This document shows positions 24,490 through 39,098 of a stretch of 64,000 nt of DNA, piece after piece. The notes under the pieces are model-generated. The model made no database searches and was not told the origin of the DNA. It saw nothing but the letters and a program-made list of their open reading frames with translations. The DNA is from Paraspadella gotoi (Eukaryota > Chaetognatha). Location: contig CM119269.1 in the NCBI GenBank assembly GCA_051294375.1, positions 15,449,918-15,513,917 on the forward strand, in the 5' to 3' direction. The translations under genes and the position numbers were made by a program. How positions within the stretch are numbered: the first letter of the stretch is position 1; the number at the start of each line of letters is the position of its first letter.

Positions 24490-26001
24490 TTAAAAGTCTA
24501 ACGATTTCTCCGAAGGGTTTTTTGGTTGACCAGGCTCATTATCACAGGAGCAACTCTTTCCGCTACTGCAACCACCACTAGAGTTTTTTAAGGCGCCTTC
24601 TAACGATTTAGCTGACAGACTGTAGGTCTTTCGAGTTTTGTTGTTGGTGCCCACGGCGAGTTTGGGGAGACCCTTGTTAAGGCCTTCAAGGAGAACGCAA
24701 GCTTTACAAAGTTCTTGGCTGCTAATGTATCCGCAACGCGAGCATGTTCCCTAAAAATTACACAAAAACATTGTTTTTAATTTCTAGTTGAAATTCGGGT
24801 CAGAGAAAAAAAAATTTTCTCCTTAATCATTACGACAAGTTATTGTTGATATTGTTGTGCATGGAGCATTAAAATACTGCTCAACGTCCAAGATAGACAA
24901 AATATTAACACGGACCTGAACCGGCATCTTGGTTCCTTCCCTAACGTCAAGAGTTTCTCCTGCATGTATGATGTCGATGATGACTCGAGGCCGAATCGAC
25001 TCCAAGTCTTTGAGAAAAGCGCGAGCGTGGCCGCGATAGGCGTTTGGACTGTAGATGCACTCCGTCGAAAAGTAGTCCAACTTTTTGAAATAGGCGTACA
25101 TCACGATCTCTTTCTCGTAGGTGTACTTGAACGGTTTACAACGCGGAAGCGCACCTGCCGTCGAATTATTATAATATATTAAAATCCCAACAAAACTCGA
25201 ACGGATTAAAGTTTTTTTCCCTCCCCGTTTAAAAAAAAAGACCTTCGGAACCGGTGACGATGGAGGTGCAACGACGAAGTCTAGCGATGTCCCCGCGAAG
25301 GACGTTCATTAAAACAGTTTCAGCAATGTCGTCTGCATTGTGGCCGGTTACTATTTTGTTAGCTCCAACCTGGGAGTAAGGAGCAGTTTAACATTCGATT
25401 TATTATTATTTATTTATTATTAATTTGTACGTGAAAACTTAAAAGTGAAAGGATCGTACCAACAAGGCTCCTCGATCAAGCGCCTGCCGCCTGAAAACCC
25501 CGCAAAATGTGCAGTTATTCTTCCGGCCGATTTGTTCCACGATAGCGTCCATGCTCCATCCGTACAATTCGTTGTACGATACGATCTTGAGCGGGAGTTG
25601 ATACTGCTGCTGATTCCGTTTCACAGTTTCCAAAGAGTCGTCTCGGTAACCTTGGATGCCCTCGTCCACGGACAATAGGAAGAGCGACAATCCGTAGTCG
25701 TATCGTTCGTTGAGCACTTTCATGACATGGGCGAGGACGGTCGAGTCTTTACCCCCTGAAGCTCCTATGGCCACTCGATCGCCACTATTTAAATTATGGA
25801 GTTTTAACACATAAAACCATACATAATAGAAATACCAAATCACTGAAAAACCTACCGGTTGAATAATTTAGCCGTTACAATGGTATCATTGACTTCCGCT
25901 TCAAAACAGTAGAAGAAACAATCTTTGCACAACGCGTCTCCAGTTTTTGGTCTCTTCAAAATTGCATTTTGTCCGCATTTACGTCCGCAAGGAACCGGCA
26001 T
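24490..26001 (-). CDS. CTU1: Cytosolic tRNA 2-thiolation protein 1
   Basis: Five exons (26001-25856, 25784-25460, 25369-25243, 25154-24916, 24750-24490) encode 365 aa. With CTU2 this enzyme places the 2-thio group on wobble uridine U34 of Lys, Glu and Gln tRNAs, using sulfur from URM1. Visible are the N-terminal zinc cysteines C5, C9, C25 and C28, the PP-loop ATP motif GASGGKDS (56-63), [25 protein letters not shown], and a C-terminal CSRC/CKAC zinc pair. The tail is Ser/Gly/Cys rich. Only 75 nt separate its ATG from the POLR3D stop, and an acceptor (tttatctctag) lies 17 nt before ATG. Confidence 0.95.
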
Positions 26002-26018
26002 TTTCGCGTTTAAAGAAA

Positions 26019-26034
26019 CTAGAGATAAATACAG
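26019..26034 (-). promoter_or_regulatory. Candidate trans-splice acceptor for CTU1
   Basis: The minus strand reads tactgtatttatctctag inside the 75-nt gap between POLR3D and CTU1, leaving a 17-nt leader. So short a gap cannot plausibly contain a polyadenylation region, a promoter and a 5' exon, so this is the clearest operon-type junction in the window. Confidence 0.6.
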
Positions 26035-26076
26035 TAAGAAAATTTAGTAGTAACAAAATCGCTTGACTGCTAATAA

Positions 26077-27531
26077 TCACAATCGCGCTGAAGTTTTCAA
26101 AAGAGTTTCGAAACTGGGAGTGGCGATTATTTTATGGCTCAAGCGTCCGTAAGTATACATGTCCCCTCCTCCGCTGACGTCGTCCAGTTTGACGCCGACG
26201 AATTCTTGCAGAAATCCAGCGGGAGTGCCCAGGCTAAGATCCAACGAGTGTCCGTTGGGAAAAACCAACTCGCATCGTCCACTGGCGCGGATCACGACTT
26301 TCCCGATTTGTCCCTTGGGCAACCTCCCGAGCTTACAGGCGTTGGGGTCGTCGCGGGTCGCGAAATCGATCTCGTCTTCGCCGTCATCAGCTCGAAGCTC
26401 CGAAACCACTTCTTCGTCGGTTTTGACGGCAGCAGCTGGAACCGCCGCAGCGGCGGAAGCATCCGGGCGAATATCAAAAGGCAAAGAGTCCGGGAGCTGA
26501 ATAAAAATAGAGCGGGGATCGGCGTTGACTTCATCAAAGACGCCAGCGCAGGAAAACGGACGTTTTCGATCGTCTGACGCCGTTGAAGCGGCGTGGGCGT
26601 GAGTTCGAGAGTCTAAGAGTGGAAGGGTTACGGGCGGAATAGCCGACTCTAGCTCCGCTTTTATGCCAGTTACAAAGTCATCCTTGAAGAGGCGATCTAA
26701 AAGCGCCTGAGCTTTGGCCGGATCCGTGGTCGTGGCTGTTAAAGATCAGAAATTGATGTTGATGATTAAATTAATTCATTTCTTTCTTTGAGTGGTATTA
26801 ACCTTTGGATGAGAAAACTCTGGCCGAGTCAGCAGCGTCACCACCGCCGCCGCCGCCATAAGAGGGTGCTCGCCCATCGCTTTTCCTTAGGTCACTCGTT
26901 AATCCCTTTGAAAAAACAGACGTTTTTGACTTAACATCTTAAATAGAGGTAAAAACAATTTTTAAAAATCTAATAAAATCACATGGATTAAGATAACATC
27001 CTAAAACTGCATGACTATTTCTTACTTCCAACACAGAACTAGTTTGAATGTGATTCGGGTTGACATATCCGGGACCGCCGCGACCTCGGCCTCTACCACG
27101 GCCCCTTCCACGCCCACGATCCGTTCTTGGCTCGAACCTCTTCTTTGGCTTCGCATCTTCAACCGAGGACGAAGTAGCTTCTTTTCTTAAAAAGGTTAAT
27201 CACATCTTCGTTTTAGAAACGTCGATGATAGTCATGACATTTGAAGTTTAAAAGTTTGAAACTTTTAGAACCGAGTCCGAGGGATTTAATTTTCATTTAC
27301 TGACCTTAACTTGGCCTGTAGATTAGGGGTGAAGACCTTCTTGGCTACTGACGGAGATGGTCCCGGAGATGGGTTCGCGGCGGAACCGTTGGAAGAGATT
27401 ACTGCGCCAGTTTCGCTCAAACTTATTTTGACATCCGGTCCACCGGACAATCGCTTTAATCGCGACACGGGATTTGTTATCCCTTCTTTTGGTTTGAGAA
27501 TCGGAGTTGAAACACGTCGATTATTCGACAT
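26077..27531 (-). CDS. POLR3D: RNA polymerase III subunit RPC4
   Basis: Four exons (27531-27305, 27185-27026, 26905-26803, 26735-26077) encode 382 aa (human 398). RPC4 pairs with RPC5 in a TFIIF-like subcomplex of Pol III needed for initiation, termination and reinitiation on tRNA and 5S genes. The N-terminus is disordered, with an Arg-Gly run (RGRGRGRGRGRGG) in exon 2. The conserved C-terminal RPC4 domain carries KLGRLPKGQIGK, LSLGTPAGFLQEFV and LSHKIIATPSFETLL. All splice phases agree. It is the first gene of the minus-strand array; upstream is a GC-rich patch and the divergent zinc-finger gene. Confidence 0.93.
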
Positions 27532-27546
27532 TATGAGAAACTACAA

Positions 27547-28430
27547 CTATTCAATAAAATTAAAAGAATTAGTTTTCAATATTAAACCGGCACACAAATA
27601 AAACAGTAAACTGAAACAAAAACCTTCAAGAGCTGTACTGACCTTTAAGTACATTTTAAGGTCATAGCCAAGACAATTTTACATCATTTTTAACATTCTT
27701 TTGAAAAAAATATTACAGCATCAGCGGCAAGTGATATTAAAAAAGTACGTCGAATCACGGGACTTAGTTGACCCGTTCGCACGTTGGTCCTTCCCGGCGT
27801 CTACTGGGTGACTTTGGCCGAAACTTCGCAGATTTTCCGCAACGCGGCAGCATCAGTCATTCCTCGCTTGCCCGCTGCCGAACAAGAGACAGGCCGCCGC
27901 AGCAGCGACGGATTATCGGCGCAGCTGCCGAGTGAACCGCCAATGGCTGACCTGCGGCGGCGGAGCGGCGACTGAAGCAGCGACGTTTCTCCGCTTCAGA
28001 GCGAGAGCACCTGTCTGCACCTGGCGCCTGACGAAGAAAACAAATATCTTATTCGGGCTCCGAAGAGAAAGCACGTAGGGAGGAAGTCTATATTTCCTCT
28101 CTCTCATGGTCGAAGTCATTGAGTATCGCGAGACTGAAAGCAACAATTATATAAATAAATTGATTCGTATCTTCGTTAAAGATTGCTAATGAACTTTATT
28201 TATACAAGATTAACAACGACAAGAATGTACTCGTACAACAAAAAGTAACTTATAAACATATTACCTATGTATATTATTAATAATTTTCGTTTAGTGCTAG
28301 GATTTAATATATAGAATTAGTTTTGTTAAAAAAAATAATTGTCAAATTTTTAATTTTTCTAGTTCTACTATATTTTAAAATGTCATATTGTGATTATGAA
28401 AAAAATTGAAACTCAAATAATGCAGAAAAT
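27547..28430. promoter_or_regulatory. Divergent intergenic region with GC-rich core
   Basis: This 0.9-kb spacer separates POLR3D (minus) from the zinc-finger gene (plus). Its core at about 27,775-28,030 is markedly GC- and CpG-richer than its flanks, contains a CCAAT box on the plus strand (gccaatggc) and several GCAGC/CGGCGG runs, and has no convincing reading frame. It is the natural place for a promoter driving the whole minus-strand array and perhaps the divergent gene. Confidence 0.35.
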
Positions 28431-30271
28431 ATGAACTACAACTCCTCGGGTTATTTTAATGGGTTTTCCGACGTGGAATACGTCAACAACTACTACGGAG
28501 AATACAACAGTAACGGAAACTATGAGGTGAAATATTTTCGGAAATTATTTTTTGAATAGAAACTTTCAGATTAGTTACGTACCGCTTGATTATACAGACA
28601 AGCATTAAGCAAGACTTAATTTTTTATGCTTCATCAATCGGCCTGCAAAGATTTGTTTTCTTTACACGTACGATGTGACGAGACGAACTTATTTCAGGAG
28701 ATCGATTTGGAAAACGAGGAAACTTCGAATATGGTGATGGAGGTGGAGGAAGGGCTGGACGTCGAGGAGGAGGCCTGTTACAATTCATGGTAAATTCAAT
28801 TACTATAATTGATTTTTACCCCATATTTTTCTAAATAAATGATTAATTGCTAAAAAATTGAAAAAAAAGGTAAAAAATGGAATATTTTAAACCAAAACGT
28901 TATTTGACTGAAGGGCCCACCCGCCGCATCTAAACGAAGGACGAGATGCTGAAAACGCGAACGATTGGCCGAGCGAAGAAGTCAGGGACTACGGATACCG
29001 AGGATTCTCCAACTGGACGGGGGATATCGGTTTTTACGGTTGGTTGTCTACTTCGAGTGGTTTTCATTTCACTTTTCTTTTCTTTATCCTTCTTTCCTGA
29101 ACCTTCATCTTGTAATTCATACTAACTCTTACGGCCTACCCTTTTGCGTTCTTGACAGGTGGTAGAGCTCCCGAAGGCCGCCCATATGCCGACTTCGAAG
29201 AAGGGGCGTCCCCGTCAAGTGTCTTCGGCAACGCCATCCCTAGGGGTGGTCGTGGAAAACGACGCAGAGCTCGAAATGTCAGCGACGAACAACGCCATCC
29301 TTGTCGGGTTTGCGGGAAGATGCTCAGCACTAAGTGGTTAGTAGATTTCGCGAAATTTTAATTTCGGTTTTCTTATTCTCATCAATTCAACACTCGCATT
29401 GATTTTTTATCAATTTAGTTTATATTTGGTTGGAAAGTTATTTAATTATGTATCATACTTGTGAAGTTAAGTGATCACTTTAAAAAGTAATGACATAACT
29501 TAAAATTTAATGAAGCATAATTCGTGAAATATTTATTGAGTTATTTTAATCAATATTTGCCTGACTAGTAAGTTATCTGTGATTGATTGTGGTGCAATAT
29601 GCATATGTTTTATACTTGTATAGTCACATAACCCTGCAGAATTACGATCACTTTGACCACAGAGTAAATAAGGCGTATTTTGTGTGATATTTAGTCGGTA
29701 GTTGAAACTTTGCAGATAAATTATCAACCATTTGTTACACGTATATTTCATACTTAATAATATACATAATTCATAGTTATATTATTGCTTGGAAATATAT
29801 GTAGAAAGAAAGTTACTGCGGCGAAACACATTGGATGGACCATTATTGTTTAAAAAAAAAACTGATCTATTTCTCATTATTTTCATCTCGGTCAGGTACG
29901 CGAGAGAGCATGAACGAAGCGTCCACGGGACTGGCGATAGCTACCAGTGCAACATTTGCGGTGAGCGACTCAAGCTCGCCATCTATGCCGTGAAGCACGT
30001 GCAAAAAGAACATCCTGCCTGCACTGAAAAGCCCTTCGGCCAGTATTACAAAGTAATAATTGATTAGTAAATGACAAATAAATTAGGTGAAAATTATAAA
30101 AATTCCTTCCACTCGTCTTTTGTCATTTATTTCTTTTTCTTTTCTTTCTCTGCCTGTTTCCTTTTTTTCTTTCTTATTTTCCTTATTTCTTTCTTTCTTT
30201 CCTTATTAAATTCTTTCTTTCCTTTCTTTTTTTCTTTATGTCTCTTTTCTTTTTTTTGTATTTGTTCTTGT

Positions 30272-30307
<36 letters not shown>

Positions 30308-30964
30308 TCCTATTTTCCTCTTCTCTACTAAAGTGCAACCGATATCGAAATGTCAGTAAGACTCCTTCAGTTTTCTTGTATGCCATCTTTTTCACTGGTT
30401 TTTGCTTCCTCCATGCATTCTTGTTAATTGTTTATTAATTTCTCTTTCTCAGTTTCTGTCATTCAGGCCTTTCTTACTAACAGAATTATGTAATCATTGA
30501 ATTTGAATTTTACTTAGTTTATGTCTTTTCAACAGCATAAATTATTTTTAACCATTCAGAATTCGCTCATTCTAATTGTCTTATCTTTAGTTGGTTTCCG
30601 ACCCAATTGATAGCGTATTTACATGCAACTACTGTGGGACGGAAACTATGCAAATGTGTGAGATACAAAGGCATCTCAAGGATGTACATCATGTCGAAAA
30701 AAGGTACTTACTATGTAGTATACTGTATATCCATTTTATTCAGGGACATAGACATTAGAAAATGAAAAGAGAAGGAAAGAAAGAACGAGGGAAAGAAAGA
30801 AAGAAAGAAAAAATGAAAGAAAAAAAGAAAGAAAGAAAGAAAGAAAGAAAGAAGAAAGAAAGAAAGCAAAAAATAAGGAAAGAAAGATGAAAAAAGTTCC
30901 AACCAGCGAGCATTTTAATCAGAGGAATCCAAGGAAAGGTAGGCCAAATTGAAAGAGCGCGCGC

Positions 30965-31034
<70 letters not shown>

Positions 31035-32617
31035 CTGCACTAGATTCAGGTTTTCGGATGGAATTCGGTTTCTGGGTGGAAATCTCAAAGTCGCAGATGA
31101 GGTCCGTGACGTCAGTCGGCAATATTTCCTCGATAAAATTAATGCACGACAGCAAACAAAAAATAGAATAAATTATAATGTATATGATTAATTATTTAGT
31201 GTAGTTGACTTGAGTCAACTACATTAGCTAAGATAAGTCTTAAAGCAGAGAAGGAGAGAGGAGGAGAGGAAGAGAATGAGAGGGGGAGGGAGAGAGAGAA
31301 GAAAGAGGAGAGAGAGTGAGGAGAGGATGAGAGGGAGGAGAGAGAGTAGAGAGAGATGAGAGAAGGGGGAGAGAGAGATTACTTACAAATCAATTTTGGA
31401 ATTTCGGAATTAATGACTCAATATGCATAACGAGACAGTGAATGGCACCAAAAGTCAGAAGTCTTAACGAGCGATCGAAATCTCATCGTTCACCCAAATC
31501 GCCGGAACACTAAAAAATTAAAAATATTTTGAAACCCGACTTTTTCAGATTCAACCGTCATTACAATAAGAAAGAAAAAGGAGGAAGTAAGGAATACCGC
31601 GGCTGGAGTGGACGCCGCGTTTCGCGGGGGCGCGGCCGGGGTCGAGGTCGAGGCCGCGGCTCCAAAGGCGCGGGGTTCTACGGTGGGATGGCGCCGGATC
31701 CTTTGGCCGATCTGTTGGCGGAGGCGGAGGCGGCGATGGAGTCGAAGCCGAAGCCTGAGCCGGCTCGACTCGTCTTCACCGATTCGGACGTTTTTGACGC
31801 CGGATTCGACGCCGACGCCAAAGATGGCGTCGGAGGCGCCGCAACGGAAGCGTCCAATCCTTTCCTGGACCACCCTTCGCGTCGTCATCATCCATCCTCG
31901 CTGGACCACTCCGCTCACCCTTTCGGCGTGACGTTCGATAATCGCGGCCTCTGCCCTCCTTCGTCGGGATCTTTCGACGATTCGCCTCTTTCTTCGGCCT
32001 CGTCAAATGCGGCTCCAGCGCCGGAGGTCGTACCGGCAGGGCCGCCGACGCCCTACGGACTTTTCGAAACCATCCACCCTTCCCTCAGCGATCGAATGGC
32101 GCCCGGCGGACCGAACAACGCCACCATCTCGGACGACCGATCGCAGCAGCCTCAGCACGCCGGCCCTAACCTCCGGCCACCGGAGCCGCGCCTGCCACTA
32201 CAGCCTCAACATCAACCAACTCCGCCGCTGAGTTTGGACCAATTGCCGACGGGCTGCAACCCCGAGGCTGCTCGGCTCACCGAGGTCATCCCCACCTTCG
32301 GGACGGATCCGCCCTGCTGCGTGTTTGGCGAAGGTCCCGCCGTTCCGTCGCTCCCACCGTCCCAGTCGATCGATACCGTCGCATTTCCGCCAGCGAACGT
32401 TTCGTCGTCGACCTTGAGTCACGCCTCTTCGTCGTCGTCCTCGGCGTCTTCGTCGGCCTTCAGGATCGACGAAGACGACGACGCCGGCGATGAATTCATA
32501 CACAAACTGAGTCAGTTCGATACCGACTTTCCTTTCAACGGCGGCAGCGGCGGTGCCGGAGCCTCGCAGCAGGAGAACGACCTCAAGTCGTTCCTCGAAG
32601 TCTCTAATCAGTTCTGA
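28431..32617 (+). CDS. C2H2 zinc-finger protein with RG-rich and acidic tail
   Basis: Seven exons (28431-28526, 28698-28789, 28914-29038, 29159-29336, 29896-30052, 30591-30703, 31549-32617) join in phase to 609 aa. The N-terminus is Tyr/Asn/Ser rich, then acidic. Three C2H2 fingers follow: C153/C156/H169/H174, C182/C185/H198/H203 and C228/C231/H244/H249. The last exon adds an RG repeat (about 279-292) and about 310 aa of Pro/Ser/Asp-rich disordered sequence ending LKSFLEVSNQF, reminiscent of a transactivation tail. This suggests a nuclear nucleic-acid-binding regulator, but no orthologue is recognised. Introns 5 and 6 are expanded by CTTT, GAAA and GA arrays. From intron 5 onward the gene is repeated with frameshifts at 39,347-41,887. 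Confidence 0.8.
30120..30310. repeat. CTTT-rich microsatellite in zinc-finger intron 5
   Basis: Imperfect CTTT/TTTC repeats, cleanest at 30,272-30,310. Confidence 0.85.
30763..31032. repeat. GAAA then GA microsatellites in zinc-finger intron 6
   Basis: GAAA tetranucleotides fill 30,763-30,890 and a GA dinucleotide run fills about 30,965-31,032. A second purine-only GA-rich block follows at 31,243-31,379; in the later copy that block is a cleaner GA run. Confidence 0.85.
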
Positions 32618-34638
<2,021 letters not shown>

Positions 34639-34865
34639 TTTATTAGTAGAAAAAAAGGACACATTGAGTGATACGAAACAGCAAGAATAAAAATTTCGAA
34701 ACCCGCATTTTTTATTTTTGAATCTACACTCCCTGGTCAAACCCTTAAGTTTGAAGAAAACTAACGTCATTCATAAGAAATAAGTTTTGATTTTTGAACG
34801 TCGAAGCCAAAGGTAACAACATTAAGTGATTAACAACGAATCATCTGCTATTTTCTCTCTATCTT

Positions 34866-34955
34866 TCATCTTTCTTTCTTTCTTTCTTTCTTTTTTTTTT
34901 CTTTCTTTCTTTCTATCTATCTATCTTTCTTTATTTCTTTCTTTTTTCCTTTCTT

Positions 34956-34996
<41 letters not shown>

Positions 34997-35022
34997 CTCT
35001 CTCTCTCTTCTTTTTCTCTCTT
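34866..35022. repeat. TTTC/TCTA microsatellite upstream of kindlin
   Basis: Pyrimidine-only repeats run up to about 30 bases before the kindlin ATG, ending ctctagccctatcaactccctccagcc. The terminal tract plus AG could serve as a splice acceptor for a 5' UTR exon or spliced leader. Confidence 0.85.
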
Positions 35023-35054
35023 TTATTCTCTAGCCCTATCAACTCCCTCCAGCC

Positions 35055-35492
35055 ATGACGGAACACCTCTCCGGCAGCGGGTCTTGGGATTTGGTCGTCC
35101 ACGTCGCCGACGTCTCCGCCGACCTACGGCTTCGCGTGCACGGCGACATGCACGTGGGCGGCCTTGTGCGGCTGGCGACCGAGTCGCTCGATCAGAGTCG
35201 CGACTGGTCCGGCCACGCACTCTTCTGGCCCTCGGAACGTCGGTGGTTGACAGCGACGCGTCGCACTATGGATCAGTGCGGGCTCCACGCAGAGGCGCGC
35301 CTCCTGCTCACGTCGATCGTCAAGTCGACTCGGGTGCTGCTGCCCGATCTTCGTCTAGTCGAGTGCCGCGTCGACTTCGCCGTGAGCGTCTTCACAGCGG
35401 TGGAGAATATCTGCGACCGGTTGGGAATACGGCACCCGGAGGAGCTTTCGTTGGCGAGGGCTCGAAGGCTCGAGTCTGGCGATCAAGTACGA

Positions 35493-35585
<93 letters not shown>

Positions 35586-35870
35586 TTAATCTGTCCTCCC
35601 CACCAGGTAAAGGTCGATTTAAAAATCGAGGAGACGCCAGACATCCAGGGAGCCCTGGCTTCCGACCCAGCCATGTCCCGCGCCGTCGCCTATCGCAGGG
35701 CCTTCGTGCCCCGCAACCCGATGCACCTGACAGAGCTCCATTCGGAGTGGCTCGACTCGGCCAAGTCGCTCCTCGAACAGGGCGTCGACGATTCCAACGT
35801 CATCCATTTGCGCTACAAGTTCCTCGTTTTTCACTTCTTGAAACCTTCCACGGGTAATTTTGCTCTGGGA

Positions 35871-35911
<41 letters not shown>

Positions 35912-37764
35912 CGAGTAATTTGTGAGCACGTGAGAGAGTATGATTATCGAGCACAAAATTATTTTACTCATATTGTTTGGTGGACAAAACCATAAAATAC
36001 AATATATTTATAGTATATCCTTTTTAAAAAAAAATTGATTCTAATTCTTCATAAAAAGTTAGTCCTAAAATATAAAACATGTTATAAAAAATTTTGAGAT
36101 CTTCAGCGTCAAAAACGAAAAAAAAAGAAGAAATTCTGCATTTTTTACTCTCTGTAGACTAGTAGTAGCAGAAACTAGTGCAGTAGAAACTATTATATGA
36201 AAAAACGTTTTAGTCATTTTTTGCAGCTTTAAGATTAAAATATAACATTTTATAAAATTTTCTTAGTTTTTTTCCGGCGAATCCGAAACTGTTCTTAAAA
36301 TTAAAACAATATAATTTATAAATTTTATGATATTATAACAATATTACGATAAAGAAATTTCATTTCATTACACACAAAGGCATCTAAAAACATTATTTAA
36401 TCGCTCTATCGTTTCATCGCTCCACCCAATTTAAAAAGTGCTACTCAGTGACCCAAAAGTGTTTTCTTTCTTCATAACATAAATACGTAAATTACTTTTT
36501 ACATCTTCATTCTAGATTCTATTCGCATAAACCAAATCTACCAACAAGCCAAGTGGAGCATTTTGACCGAAGAGACTCCGTGCGGCGACAACGAGGCTTT
36601 CCTCTTTGCGGCGCTGCAGGCCTGGATTGAAAGGAACGACGCAAGCGAAGTCAAAACTGGCGCCGCGGACGCAGCTCCCAACATCGCCGTCAAGCCCGTT
36701 TCCGAAGAAGACGACGATAAAGGGGATGAAAAGGAGGCTCCGTTCGAGCTGGAGTTGAGCAATTTCTTCAACTATCTTCGCCCGCGACGACTCGGCTTCA
36801 ATTCTCTCAAGAAAGGATTCTTCGTCCTCAAGGGACAGAGTCTACTTCTTTACGAGACGAAAGAGGCGTCGACGTCCTTGTCCCCGCCGCTGATAACGAT
36901 CCTCCTCACGGAGGCGCACGTGGTGCCCGTCTTCGTTGTCGCCGAAGACACGTACGCCGTACGCGTGTTCGCCGCTGCGGCGAGCGACGGCGGCGGCGAC
37001 GACGAACCGTTTTCCCTGCGCCTGGAGATCCAAATTCCTTCGTCAGCACAGTTCGCTCAATGGATGGCGGCTTTTCGCGTCGCCACCCGCAAATCCGCCT
37101 CTCACCGCCTCTACCGGCGCGAGATGGAAATCTTTAAAGCGTTTTTACGGATGCAGCAGCCCGTTGCCGACGCCCCCGCCGTAGCCGTCGAACCATGCGA
37201 GACGCTGTCAAGGCGTTTGGAGAAGAAGCTGCGGCGGAGTCGATTAACGGACCGTATCGTCGCTCTCTACCCCAACGTGGCAGGGCTAACGCCTATCAGA
37301 GCCAAGATGCATTACATCCGGTTTTGGGAGCGTCTGCCCGGGTGCGGCTCGGCACCCTTTGCCGCTCGTTTCACGGCGCCGCCGGGAAAAAAGGACGAGC
37401 TGCTTGGCGTCGCGTGGAACCGACTTTTCCGGACGGATTTGACCGGAAGGAAGATCTTGGGTGTCGTCCGCTTGGCGACGCTGACATCGTGGAGCGTCAA
37501 TTGGGAAACGAAGGTGAATTAGTCGACGTAAATTATTGAAATAAAATCAAATGTTAATTAATACTTTCAATTGACGATCGTGATTGACAGGAGTTTCAAC
37601 TCGACAGCGCCAGCGGTCGGATCAAATTCAAGTGTCTTTCCGCGGATCCTAAAATCGTTCACGAATTCATCGGCGGCTACATTTGTCTCTCTATGAGAAC
37701 AAAACAGCATCACGGGAAAATCGATGCTGAGCTTTTTCACAAACTCACCGGGGGACGCTCGTAG
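35055..37764 (+). CDS. FERMT: Kindlin (fermitin family), integrin co-activator
   Basis: Four exons (35055-35486, 35607-35853, 36516-37513, 37591-37764) encode 616 aa (human kindlins 663-680). Kindlins bind beta-integrin tails and, with talin, activate integrins at focal adhesions. F0 starts [20 protein letters not shown], and F1 runs to [10 protein letters not shown] without the long Lys-rich loop of vertebrate kindlins. F2 includes [15 protein letters not shown] and is split by a PH domain at about 312-414 ([20 protein letters not shown]). F3 ends [12 protein letters not shown] and KLTGG. The vertebrate integrin-binding Gln-Trp pair in F3 (QWNVNWE) reads SW (551-552). An acidic linker precedes the PH domain. 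Confidence 0.93.
35490..35586. repeat. TCTA/TTTC microsatellite in kindlin intron 1
   Basis: Several TCTA units followed by about 19 TTTC units lie just before the exon 2 acceptor. The second copy (44,704-44,771) is shorter. Confidence 0.9.
35876..35906. repeat. TA microsatellite in kindlin intron 2
   Basis: About 14 AT units directly after the exon 2 donor. Confidence 0.9.
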
Positions 37765-38463
37765 TTTTTTTTTTTCGACGAATGCAATGGGTTAATCTTA
37801 CTACAAAAATGACGACGGGGTAAAAATGATTTCTATACCAAAAACGCTTATTGGAGAGAATATTCTTAGACATTTCTACGCTTATCAGTACATCAGTAAT
37901 TGCTGAATTTCTTTATCTGTGACTGGAACTAATTGCCTGCTTCAAGCGAAATGAAATCAAGAGCCCTGACTAACAACGAATTAAGACAAACCTTAATCAG
38001 ACTTTGAAGCCTTTTCTCATTAATTTTGTTTTCTAAGCTACATTTAAGAAAGCGGCAGAATCACAATTTAATCGCAACGAATTTGGATAAAGAAATCACA
38101 TTTAGGAAAAAGAGATCAGTTTTGCAATGAAAACACATTTGCCAGTCTTGACTTTGGGAGTTCATTTGGTTTTTGCTTTGTTTTTTTTTCCTCGTGGGAG
38201 TGAGGAATTGTTTCGAAGTTATCGAACGGGAAACAAGATTGTTGGGTAAAAAAATGGAAATATTTGGTGCTCATTATTCGCCGCCGCTGACGATTCTTTC
38301 CGATTTCGTCGTCGTCGTCGTCATTTTCTTATTGGCGGTAAAAGTAATTATTGCCGCGCAGTCGACATCGCTGGCGTTGTCGTCGTCAATTCATCAGTGA
38401 TCCTAAGAAGTGGGCGTCTATTGCTTGATTTTCGGTCGTCGTCGTCGTCGTCGTCGTCGTCGT
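37765..38463. other. Kindlin downstream region up to assembly gap
   Basis: Non-coding sequence ending in a GTC trinucleotide run (38,438-38,463) that abuts the N gap. No gene is evident. Confidence 0.5.
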
Positions 38464-38765
38464 NNNNNNNNNNNNNNNNNNNNNNNNNNNNNNNNNNNNN
38501 NNNNNNNNNNNNNNNNNNNNNNNNNNNNNNNNNNNNNNNNNNNNNNNNNNNNNNNNNNNNNNNNNNNNNNNNNNNNNNNNNNNNNNNNNNNNNNNNNNNN
38601 NNNNNNNNNNNNNNNNNNNNNNNNNNNNNNNNNNNNNNNNNNNNNNNNNNNNNNNNNNNNNNNNNNNNNNNNNNNNNNNNNNNNNNNNNNNNNNNNNNNN
38701 NNNNNNNNNNNNNNNNNNNNNNNNNNNNNNNNNNNNNNNNNNNNNNNNNNNNNNNNNNNNNNNNN
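38464..38765. other. Assembly gap, 302 N
   Basis: Undetermined bases. The later copy carries real sequence at the corresponding place (about 47,630-47,880). Confidence 0.99.
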
Positions 38766-38921
38766 GGGGTTGATCCTTCTCCTCCTCCTTTACTCCCCAA
38801 ATCTCGTCACGAGTTGAAAATCTTGAATCCTCGATTGAAAAACTTGAAGTTTCCTCCTTTGGGTTTTTCGCTCTTTTCCACCTGAGTCACTTTGGCGAGG
38901 CCCTTTTGACTCCCGCCACTT

Positions 38922-38922
<1 letters not shown>

Positions 38923-38983
<61 letters not shown>

Positions 38984-39036
38984 ATTGGATAGGAGACGAA
39001 GTAGAAAACAAAAATTTATATTAATTTATTATATTA

Positions 39037-39097
<61 letters not shown>

Positions 39098-39098
39098 C
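38923..39098. repeat. GA and ATT microsatellites
   Basis: A GA run fills about 38,923-38,980 and ATT trinucleotides fill 39,030-39,098. Confidence 0.9.
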
